This document shows positions 1-5,175 of a stretch of DNA of 5,175 bases, piece by piece (within the stretch, counting starts at the first letter, position 1; the number at the start of each line of letters is the position of its first letter). The DNA lies in assembly GCA_910586965.1 (NCBI GenBank), contig CAJUMF010000067.1:1-5175 (forward strand). The letters run 5' to 3'. Position numbers and translations under genes: made by a program. The DNA comes from an uncultured Dorea sp. Lineage in GTDB: Bacteria; Bacillota; Clostridia; Lachnospirales; Lachnospiraceae. The notes below the pieces were generated by a model. It worked only from the letters and a program-made list of their open reading frames with translations, did not search any database and was not told where the DNA came from.

Positions 1-7
1 AGAATAA

Positions 8-45
8 AGGCGGAATATACGCGTTGCCCAACCGTAATTCCGCCT
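8..45 (-). terminator. Hairpin terminator, left copy of an inverted repeat pair
   Basis: Read on the minus strand, an arm GGCGGAATTACG pairs with CGTATATTCCGCC, giving a 12-bp stem with one bulged A around an 11-nt loop. It is followed by a short T-rich run (TTTATTCT) at the window edge. It lies 60 nt past the stop of the small minus-strand ORF, which it would terminate. The same element recurs in opposite orientation at 1790-1827, with 35 of 38 positions identical. The T tract is imperfect and the window ends here, so terminator strength is uncertain. The stem itself is plain in the sequence. Confidence 0.65.
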
Positions 46-105
46 GTTATCATCCATATTATGCAAAACAGATTATATTTCTAAAACATTATTCTTTAAT
101 AATAT

Positions 106-270
106 CTAATTCTGTGATATTATCCCTAATGCTGTAAGAATGACTTTCAATTCAATATAGCGTCTCTTCATCTTCAAATATGCTTTTGATGTTTTTTCGC
201 AATCAATCATATAATCTTGTAGTCTCGAAAACTCTTCAATATTTTTTTGGAGCATTTCCTTTTTAGGCAT
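106..270 (-). CDS. Small hypothetical protein, 54 aa
   Basis: A short ORF begins MPKKEMLQKNIEEF and ends ALGIISQN. I do not recognise its family. The product is charged, rich in Lys and Glu, probably largely helical, and has no signal peptide or membrane segment. The ATG is preceded by AGGTGA with a 4-nt gap, and a strong promoter candidate lies 43 nt further upstream (313-341), which supports a real gene despite its size. It is divergent from the ATPase pseudogene and followed by a hairpin at 8-45. One oddity: near the end (about 118-123) the alternative frame continues as NITELDIIKE and stops at 89. A lost A in the ATAAT run could therefore have replaced an original, slightly longer C-terminus. 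That ancestral ending is inference only. Function unknown. Confidence 0.55.
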   Translation of the reverse strand: MPKKEMLQKNIEEFSRLQDYMIDCEKTSKAYLKMKRRYIELKVILTALGIISQN

Positions 271-312
271 ACATTCACCTGCTTTCTAAAAAATCATTCA
301 TTTGATATTTTT

Positions 313-341
313 ATTATAGCAATTGGCAGTGGAAGTGTAGA
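313..341 (-). promoter_or_regulatory. Sigma-A type promoter for the small ORF
   Basis: On the minus strand there is a perfect -10 hexamer TATAAT (313-318), a 17-bp spacer, and a -35 TCTACA (336-341) matching TTGACA at 4 of 6 positions. Transcription would start near 306, giving a leader of about 35 nt before the ATG at 270. It faces away from the ATPase pseudogene. No comparable promoter for that pseudogene was seen in 271-400. Confidence 0.6.
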
Positions 342-400
342 GCACGAAATGCTTTCATAGGCGGCAACCCAATCAGTGCAAGAATAGGCTTAAAAGAACC

Positions 401-1755
401 TTGAAAAAGTGGCATATACACTGATCTTTTAAAATGGAAACAGAATGATGCCGGTCAAACGGCTGTATTAATTGAAGGTGCACGTCGTGTAGGAAAAAGT
501 TATATCGCGGAAGAGTTTGCAAGGAATGAATATAAAAGTTATATTCTGATAGATTTTAACCGAATTAACAAGGAAGTTACTGATTTGTTTGTTAATTATC
601 TTAACGACTTGGATATGCTTTTTATGTATTTGACTAATTTTTACAATGTGAAGCTGTATGAGCGGGAATCATTGATCATTCTGGATGAAGTATAGTTATT
701 TCCCAAAGCGCGGTCTGCAGTCAAATATTTGGTTGCGGATGGACGATATGATTATATCGAAACAGGATCTCTGATGAGTATAAAGAAAAATGTGAAAGAT
801 ATTGTTATTCCTTCTGAGGAGCGGCACATCCGAATGTATCCATTAGACTTTGAAGAGTTTCTATGGGCGCTTAATAATGATTCTCTGATGAATTTTATCA
901 GATTATGTTTCGACAGAAATAGACCCATGGGGCAGGTAATGCACAGAAAAGCAATGGACTATTTCCGCCAGTATTATGATTGTTGGCGGCATGCCGCAGA
1001 CCGTTAATGCTTATGTCTTTGCACATGATTTTGAGAAAGTGGACCGTGTGAAAAGAGATATCCTCGAGCTTTACCGAGCAGATATTGTAAAACACGCAAA
1101 AGGTTATGAGATGAAAGTTGCACAAATATTTGATGATATTCCTTCACAGCTTCAAAAACACGACAGGAAATTCCGCCTGGCCGCATTGAAAAAAGAAGCC
1201 CGGTTCCGTGAGTATGAGGACGCTCTCTTTTGGCTCAGTGACGCGATGATTGCCAACATATGCTATAATTCTACAGCCCCAAGTATTGGATTAAAGCATA
1301 ACATGGAACGTATCACATTAAAATGTTATATGGCAGATACAGGGCTTCTCATCAGTTATGCTTTTGATGAAAATAGTATCGTAAGCGAAGAAATATATAA
1401 GAAATTACTATTCGATAAACTGGAAGTCAATCAAGGGATGATTATAGAATATATTGTTGCGCAGATGTTGGCGGCAAGTGGACATAAGCTCTATTTTTAT
1501 GCCAATGCATCTCGCAGTGACGCATCCTTGCGTATGGAAATTGATTTCCTTATTGGCAAAAGAAAAATCACAAGCCGGCATAATATCTCTCCTATTGAGG
1601 TCAAATCCGACAAAAATTATACATTGTCTTCGCTCAAAAAATTTAAAGAGAAGTTTGGGGAGCAATTGTATATTGCATATGTTTTACATGCGGGGGATTA
1701 TAAAGAAGAGAATGATATTGTATATCTGCCACTGTATATGACACCATTATTATAA
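401..1755 (+). pseudogene. Decayed AAA_14/DUF4143 ATPase
   Basis: This is the remnant of a P-loop ATPase of the AAA_14 plus DUF4143 type, about 448 residues if restored, which is normal for the family. Walker A (GARRVGKS) lies at 477-500 and Walker B (LIILDE) at 672-689, followed by an ETGS segment near 759-770. The C-terminal DUF4143 half carries VGGMPQTV, YMADTGLL, EIDFL and PIEVKS. Three lesions are visible. TAG at 693-695 replaces the expected Gln in DEVQLFP (CAG to TAG). An extra T at about 975 shifts the frame within FRQYMIVGG. The start is lost: the reading frame runs into TGA at 402, although removing one A from the A5 run at 404-408 would let a TTG at 401 read MKSGIYTDLLKW. After the frameshift, 976-1755 is uninterrupted. 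Family members of this kind are widespread and poorly characterised. The cellular role is unknown, and this copy is probably inactive. Assembly error could explain one lesion but hardly all three. Confidence 0.9.
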
Positions 1756-1789
1756 TTTACAGGCTGTTTTTGATTGAAATGCTGAAAAT

Positions 1790-1836
1790 AGGCGGAATTA
1801 CGGCTGGTCAACTCGTATATTCCGCCTTTGTTTTTT
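1790..1836 (+). terminator. Rho-independent terminator, possibly bidirectional; right copy of the inverted repeat
   Basis: GGCGGAATTACG pairs with CGTATATTCCGCC (12 bp, one bulged A) around the loop GCTGGTCAACT. On the plus strand it is followed by TTTGTTTTTT, a good U tract for ending transcription of the ATPase pseudogene, whose stop is 34 nt upstream. Read on the minus strand the stem begins 12 nt past the glycosyltransferase stop and is followed by the weaker TATTTTC, so it may also terminate the flagellin-glycosyltransferase transcript. The stem is identical to that at 8-45. Confidence 0.8.
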
Positions 1837-1839
1837 CAA

Positions 1840-3201
1840 TTATACAGATTCTTCCTGCCCGTCCAGCCATCTTTTCTCCTGTTCTGTCATCTCAAGCTTT
1901 ATTATATCCGCCAGTTCGGAGTACCCAAGCTTCAAAGCTGCTTTTAATACAAACAGCTTATCTTTTAGATTATCAAACTGATAAAGCCGTGCCAGGAAAT
2001 CATAGGCCTGTCCCGCCACGGTATTGGGATCGCCTTGAAGGAGATTCAGCAGGACTTTCAAAGCGTCCTCCTGATAACGGTTCACGCGTAGAGAAAGGGT
2101 ACTATAATATACGCATTTGGAAGCATCCCCATGCTGTTCGTAATGGAACATCAGTACATTATAGACCATGTCAAGCCTGCCAGGAAGCTTGAGGGACGAG
2201 CTGCCTTTATACTTCTCAAGTTTCTCAAGGGCAAGCTCAAAAAAATGTACGCCTTCTGCCTGCTCCCCGATACGAATCAAGAACCGTCCCATATAATACT
2301 CCACATCCGGGAACAACTTTTCTTGTTTTAAGAATACATCATAATACCGACGCGCTTTCTTTTCATAGGAGCTGATTTGATCATCCGGCAGGAATGATAC
2401 CGCCGAAAACCAAACTGCAAATGCTGCAAAGAGACGGTCATCACAGATTCTCACATGGATATTCTTATCCTGAACACATTCTGCAATATGTTCAATCACA
2501 TGCTCCATACTGTCGATGGCTTCTTCCATCTGGTTGCTCACAGCGTAGGATTCGCCTAAGTATGACCACAGATCGTAGTTTTCCGGGTCTTCCTCTACTG
2601 ACTTTTTCAACAAAGGAATATTACGGTCTCCTTTTTCATCACGTACGGAATCACTGTAACCAGTATGTATGATTGTCAAATCAGCCAAAGAATAACGTAA
2701 GGTCTGACCTCCCGAAAAAGATAAGACTTCATGAATTCTGTTTTTATAACGCAGTCCCCTCATATTGCGAAAGATTCTGTCATGCTGTCCGGCAGAAAAG
2801 ACTTCACCATCATCGTTCAGGTGGAACATTGTAGTACGGAGCATATGAATTCTTCCACTCTTTACAGAAACACTTTCAAGCTTCTTTAAGATACTCGGAA
2901 TCTTCTTCGCATCCTGTTCTGAAAAATATTCATCCGCATCCAGAAATGCAATCCAGTTCCCCGATGCCTGTTCGATGGCGTAGTTCTTTGCCGCCGAGAA
3001 ATCGTCGCACCATTCAAAATGAAATACCTTTGCGCCCATATCCTCAGCAATCTGCACCGTGTTGTCCGTAGAACCGGTATCTACGACAATCTGCTCATAG
3101 ACAACCCCTTTTCCCCAGGAAAGGGCCTGTCGGATGTTCTGCTCTTCATTCTTTACGATCATGCACTGTGATATCTTTATCTGTCCTGCTTTCTTTCCCA
3201 T
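1840..3201 (-). CDS. GT2 glycosyltransferase with TPR tail, putative flagellin glycosyltransferase
   Basis: A complete 453-residue protein with an N-terminal family 2 (GT-A) glycosyltransferase domain, about residues 8-185. Visible motifs are CMIVKNEE (13-20), VVDTGSTDNT (39-48) for nucleotide-sugar binding, the FEWCDDFSAAKN signature (62-73), and FLDADE (86-91), whose DAD triad would coordinate the metal. NRIHEVL (154-160) and HTGY (179-182) complete the domain. The rest is helical with TPR-like repeats, clearest at 205-237, 300-331 and 345-388, which could bind a protein acceptor. There is no signal peptide or membrane segment, so it is cytoplasmic. The ATG at 3201 is chosen because AGGAGA lies 9 nt upstream. 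An ATG at 3210 abuts that site, and a GTG at 3234 lies inside the upstream hairpin. It follows the flagellin gene by 94 nt on the same strand, which suggests O-glycosylation of flagellin. The sugar and the acceptor are not determinable from sequence. Confidence 0.9.
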   Translation of the reverse strand: MGKKAGQIKISQCMIVKNEEQNIRQALSWGKGVVYEQIVVDTGSTDNTVQIAEDMGAKVFHFEWCDDFSAAKNYAIEQASGNWIAFLDADEYFSEQDAKKIPSILKKLESVSVKSGRIHMLRTTMFHLNDDGEVFSAGQHDRIFRNMRGLRYKNRIHEVLSFSGGQTLRYSLADLTIIHTGYSDSVRDEKGDRNIPLLKKSVEEDPENYDLWSYLGESYAVSNQMEEAIDSMEHVIEHIAECVQDKNIHVRICDDRLFAAFAVWFSAVSFLPDDQISSYEKKARRYYDVFLKQEKLFPDVEYYMGRFLIRIGEQAEGVHFFELALEKLEKYKGSSSLKLPGRLDMVYNVLMFHYEQHGDASKCVYYSTLSLRVNRYQEDALKVLLNLLQGDPNTVAGQAYDFLARLYQFDNLKDKLFVLKAALKLGYSELADIIKLEMTEQEKRWLDGQEESV

Positions 3202-3210
3202 ATCTTTCAT

Positions 3211-3216
3211 TCTCCT
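3211..3216 (-). promoter_or_regulatory. Shine-Dalgarno that decides the glycosyltransferase start
   Basis: AGGAGA on the minus strand sits 9 nt before the ATG at 3201 and directly against the in-frame ATG at 3210, which is too close for normal initiation. It lies only 9 nt past the foot of the 3226-3265 stem-loop, so that structure could influence ribosome access. Confidence 0.7.
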
Positions 3217-3225
3217 GAAATGCAA

Positions 3226-3265
3226 AGCAGGCACCTGCTTCTTAACATGGAAGCAGGTGCCTGCT
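3226..3265 (-). terminator. Perfect 16-bp intergenic stem-loop (attenuator or partial terminator)
   Basis: The arms AGCAGGCACCTGCTTC and GAAGCAGGTGCCTGCT are exact reverse complements around an 8-nt loop, placed 30 nt past the flagellin stop. The downstream tract on the minus strand is TTTGCATTTC, a broken U run, so termination is probably partial and lets some transcription reach the glycosyltransferase. A stem this strong could also protect the 3' end of flagellin mRNA. Each arm is itself nearly palindromic (AGCAGG, two bases, CCTGCT), so alternative folds or a protein-binding DNA site are possible. Confidence 0.7.
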
Positions 3266-3295
3266 GATTATTATTTAGTTCCTACTGTAATCCAA

Positions 3296-4981
3296 TTACT
3301 GGAGTAACTGAAGAACGCCCTGCGGAATCTGGTTAGCCTGTGCGAGCATAGCCTGGGAAGCCTGAACAAGAATGTTATTCTTGGTGTAAGCCATCATTTC
3401 CTCAGCCATGTCAACGTCACGGATGCGGCTCTCAGCAGCAGTCATGTTCTCTGTCGTTACACTCAGGTTGTTGATGGTGTGCTCCAGACGGTTCTGGATA
3501 GCTCCAAGGTCACCACGAGTGCTGGATACATAAGTGATAGCTGACTTAATCTTGTCAATTGCTGCGGAAGCACCTGTCTGTGTGCTTACGTCAATATCTG
3601 CGATACCCATAGCTTTTGCATGCATATCTTTTACAGATACACGCAACTGGTTGAAAGAATCAGAAGTATCACCAATCTGAAGAACTAATCCACCATTGCT
3701 GTTGCCCTTGCTTAAACGGATACCATCACCTGCATCTATGTTATTAGTTGTTGCTTCTGTAACGGCATCGCCAACATTCAATCCGGTAACTTCTTTAATC
3801 TTAGCAACGTTTTGGTCAAAGTTCTTATCAGCGGACTTCAGACCGTTCTTAGTTATTGAATCTGCAACCAATATCGTAACATCTGATCCGAGACCATTAG
3901 TCGCATTCATAGCTCCTGTTCCATCTTCTTTAGGAAGATTTGTAGCATCATCTAAGTTAGTCACCATAACAAATTTATGACCATTGATTGTGAATACGGC
4001 ATCTTCGTAGTTATTGCCAGTATATAAGACAAGGCTGTCAGCATCAATTTCACGCCCTGGATCACGCGCTACAGTCTCTTTAACACTTATATCTTTACTA
4101 TCAACCCTTGTGGTACCTCCACCTGTTGTCCAATTTGCATCCATTGCCGTAACACGCGGAGTGTCTGTACCTTCTTCCAATGCCTCAAACTTAATCTTAT
4201 TGCCGGTATTTGTAATATTGTAATCTTTACCAAAAGAAGTTTTATTTAACTCTGCAACGACAGCAGCGCTAAGTTGAGCGTCTGTTACAGCGCCTGATGT
4301 GGCAGCATATACCTGTTTGTCTGAACCAACTAATTGAATTCCTGTTCCTGCGGCATCTTTCTCAGCGGTTAACTTAATGGTGTGTGACGTTCCGTCCTCT
4401 AAGGAAACAGTATATTCAAAAACGTCGCCTGCTTTCATTGCAGCAGTACCAGCATCACCTGTAACAGTCTTTGTGGCTTCATACGCACCTTTGCTTCCAA
4501 TAGACTTGTAGCTGGACGCATTGCCACCAATGACTATATTCTTAGCTCCACCAGAAGAAGACAGAGAACCGTCCAACAGGTTAATTCCATTGAAGTTTGT
4601 TCCGTCAGCGATACGGTTGATTTCATCTTTTAACTGCTCAACCTCGCTCTGAAGGTTTGCGCGGTCTTCATCATAATATGTTCCGTTAGCAGCCTGTGTA
4701 GCCAGCTCTACCATACGGTTCAGCATGGAGTGAACTTCTGTAAGAGCACCCTCTGCTGTCTGTACTAAAGAAATACCATCATTAGCATTCTTCTGTGCAG
4801 TCTTAAGACCTGTGATCTGTGCACGCATCTTCTCGGAAATAGCAAGACCTGCTGCATCATCGCCTGCACGGTTGATTCTGTAACCAGAGGACAGTTTCTC
4901 TAAGTTTTTAGCAACTGCGCTGTTGTTATTTGTTAAATTTCTGTACGCGCTTAATGCGGTAATGTTGTGTTGAATTCTCAT
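3296..4981 (-). CDS. Flagellin
   Basis: A complete 561-residue flagellin, the filament subunit exported by the flagellar type III apparatus, with no cleaved signal peptide. The conserved N-terminal D0/D1 region (about 1-140) begins MRIQHNITAL and includes LSSGYRINRAGDDAAGLAIS (30-49) and NRMVELATQAANGT (88-101). The C-terminal D1/D0 region (about 430-561) includes QNRLEHTINNLS (496-507) and ends LAQANQIPQGVLQLLQ. Between them lies a variable domain of about 290 residues, rich in Ser, Thr, Gly and Asp, with no homology I recognise. This would be the surface-exposed D2/D3 part and the probable glycosylation target. The protein contains no cysteine. At 561 residues it is longer than minimal flagellins of about 270-300, because of this insert. 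The ATG has AGGAGG 7 nt upstream. It is first in a likely two-gene unit with the glycosyltransferase. A sigma-D-like promoter and CsrA-like leader sites suggest late-class flagellar control. A symbol such as fliC or hag would be a naming choice, so none is given. Confidence 0.97.
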   Translation of the reverse strand: MRIQHNITALSAYRNLTNNNSAVAKNLEKLSSGYRINRAGDDAAGLAISEKMRAQITGLKTAQKNANDGISLVQTAEGALTEVHSMLNRMVELATQAANGTYYDEDRANLQSEVEQLKDEINRIADGTNFNGINLLDGSLSSSGGAKNIVIGGNASSYKSIGSKGAYEATKTVTGDAGTAAMKAGDVFEYTVSLEDGTSHTIKLTAEKDAAGTGIQLVGSDKQVYAATSGAVTDAQLSAAVVAELNKTSFGKDYNITNTGNKIKFEALEEGTDTPRVTAMDANWTTGGGTTRVDSKDISVKETVARDPGREIDADSLVLYTGNNYEDAVFTINGHKFVMVTNLDDATNLPKEDGTGAMNATNGLGSDVTILVADSITKNGLKSADKNFDQNVAKIKEVTGLNVGDAVTEATTNNIDAGDGIRLSKGNSNGGLVLQIGDTSDSFNQLRVSVKDMHAKAMGIADIDVSTQTGASAAIDKIKSAITYVSSTRGDLGAIQNRLEHTINNLSVTTENMTAAESRIRDVDMAEEMMAYTKNNILVQASQAMLAQANQIPQGVLQLLQ

Positions 4982-4987
4982 AATTAA

Positions 4988-4996
4988 ACCTCCTTG
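4988..4996 (-). promoter_or_regulatory. Flagellin Shine-Dalgarno overlapping a CsrA-like site (site 2)
   Basis: The minus strand reads CAAGGAGGT, with AGGAGG 7 nt before the ATG at 4981, a very strong ribosome binding site. The same bases carry the CARGGA core of CsrA sites, so CsrA bound here would block initiation. In Bacillus subtilis hag, CsrA represses through a site overlapping the Shine-Dalgarno together with an upstream one. The ribosome-binding role is near certain; the CsrA role is inferred. Confidence 0.75.
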
Positions 4997-5004
4997 AATT
5001 GTAC

Positions 5005-5024
5005 CGGAGACCTCCTTGTCTCCG
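5005..5024 (-). promoter_or_regulatory. Leader hairpin with near-consensus CsrA site (site 1)
   Basis: On the transcript CGGAGAC pairs perfectly with GTCTCCG (7 bp), exposing the loop AAGGAG. The segment ACAAGGAGGT (5010-5019) matches the CsrA consensus core ACARGGAUGU at 9 of 10 positions, with GGA in the loop as CsrA prefers. Its GGA is 22 nt from the GGA in the flagellin Shine-Dalgarno, a spacing one CsrA dimer could bridge. CsrA binding is inferred from known biology. Confidence 0.6.
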
Positions 5025-5046
5025 AAGTTTCTTTTTTGATATGTTC

Positions 5047-5068
5047 ATCTGATATATGGATATCAGAT
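5047..5068. repeat. 22-bp palindrome at the flagellin promoter
   Basis: ATCTGATAT and ATATCAGAT form perfect 9-bp inverted arms around a 4-base centre. The right arm contains the proposed -10 element of the flagellin promoter, and the predicted transcription start falls within the left arm. It could be an operator for a dimeric regulator. Its AT-richness makes coincidence possible. Confidence 0.45.
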
Positions 5069-5086
5069 TGTGCCGTCCCTTCCTTA
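5060..5086 (-). promoter_or_regulatory. Sigma-D (sigma-28) type flagellin promoter
   Basis: The minus strand has TAAG (5083-5086), a 16-bp spacer, then CTGATAT (5060-5066). The Bacillus sigma-D consensus is TAAA, 14-16 bp, then GCCGATAT; the match is 3 of 4 at -35 and 6 of 8 at -10. Transcription would begin near 5054, leaving a leader of about 73 nt before the flagellin ATG. Flagellin genes are classic sigma-D targets, which supports the call. No better match was found by eye in 4982-5175. Confidence 0.55.
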
Positions 5087-5175
5087 TGGGCCCTTCATCC
5101 GGAAAAACGGCGGGTTTGTAAGCAGCATTTTGTGGATGATTCCAAACTGTTTTTGTTGCTTATGTTCTTATTATC

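Larger units (their letters stand above)
8..1827. repeat. Module bracketed by a 38-nt inverted repeat pair
   Basis: Positions 8-45 and 1790-1827 are the same 38-nt element in opposite orientation. Only three positions differ, and all lie in the hairpin loop. The interval between them holds the small ORF and the ATPase pseudogene, facing outward. This could be a small non-autonomous mobile unit, a dispersed terminator-like repeat family, or a duplicated terminator. No transposase is present, and target-site duplications cannot be assessed because the window begins at the left copy. Confidence 0.6.

Noticed and set aside
693..695. TAG read as an amino acid (stop-codon recoding)
   Set aside because: It replaces a Gln by a simple C to T change, and the gene carries other lesions. 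Nothing in the window suggests recoding.
970..980. Programmed ribosomal frameshift in the ATPase
   Set aside because: There is no slippery heptamer or stimulatory structure, and the upstream TAG and lost start already point to decay.
729..1755. Two overlapping plus-strand ORFs (729-1007 and 976-1755) as separate genes
   Set aside because: They are pieces of one AAA_14/DUF4143 ATPase: sequence similarity runs across the junction after removing one T, and neither piece has a plausible ribosome binding site.
1770..2672. Plus-strand ORFs opposite the glycosyltransferase
   Set aside because: They run antisense to a well-supported gene, and the first overlaps the terminator hairpin.
3202..3234. 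GTG at 3234 or ATG at 3210 as the glycosyltransferase start
   Set aside because: The GTG lies within the stem-loop, and the ATG at 3210 abuts the Shine-Dalgarno. The ATG at 3201 has proper spacing.
3696..4223. Plus-strand ORFs opposite the flagellin variable region
   Set aside because: They are antisense shadows of an intact flagellin gene, with no ribosome binding site or recognisable protein features.
5084..5110. GGGCCC and surrounding GC-rich sequence as a terminator of an upstream gene
   Set aside because: Only the 6-bp palindrome pairs and there is no U tract; the segment also overlaps the proposed -35 region.

Overview
The window looks like the chromosome of a motile, low-to-moderate-GC Clostridia member, most likely a Lachnospiraceae-type gut commensal. 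This is inferred from the style of the flagellin, its Bacillota-type leader with a strong AGGAGG Shine-Dalgarno, and an ATPase family (AAA_14 plus DUF4143) that is abundant in these genomes. No rRNA, tRNA, CRISPR array or transposase gene is visible.

Right part (about 1840-5175, minus strand): a flagellin locus. Reading leftward there is a sigma-D-like promoter overlapped by a 22-bp palindrome. A leader of roughly 73 nt follows, with a hairpin presenting a near-consensus CsrA site and a second CsrA-like site on the Shine-Dalgarno. Next is a complete 561-residue flagellin gene, a perfect 16-bp stem-loop in the 94-nt gap, and a complete 453-residue GT2 glycosyltransferase with a TPR tail. The likely reading is that the flagellin is abundant and post-transcriptionally controlled, while the glycosyltransferase is made at a lower level by readthrough past the stem-loop and may glycosylate the flagellin. 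That substrate is inferred from position, not shown by the sequence.

Left part (1 to about 1836): a module bounded by two copies of the same 38-nt hairpin element in inverted orientation (35 of 38 positions identical, all differences in the loop). Inside are two genes pointing outward. On the minus strand is an undescribed 54-codon ORF with its own convincing promoter. On the plus strand is a decayed AAA_14/DUF4143 ATPase with a nonsense codon just after Walker B, a 1-nt frameshift and a missing start. Each hairpin lies downstream of one of these genes and has a T-rich tract on its outer side, so it can act as a terminator. The right one also lies 13 nt past the glycosyltransferase stop and may terminate that operon too.

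No separate gene was found in 271-400 (promoter of the small ORF, then unassigned sequence) or in 5087-5175 (upstream flank of the flagellin promoter). No gene-free stretch exceeds 300 bases. The most interesting signals are the two-site CsrA-like leader and the inverted hairpin pair bracketing the decaying module.
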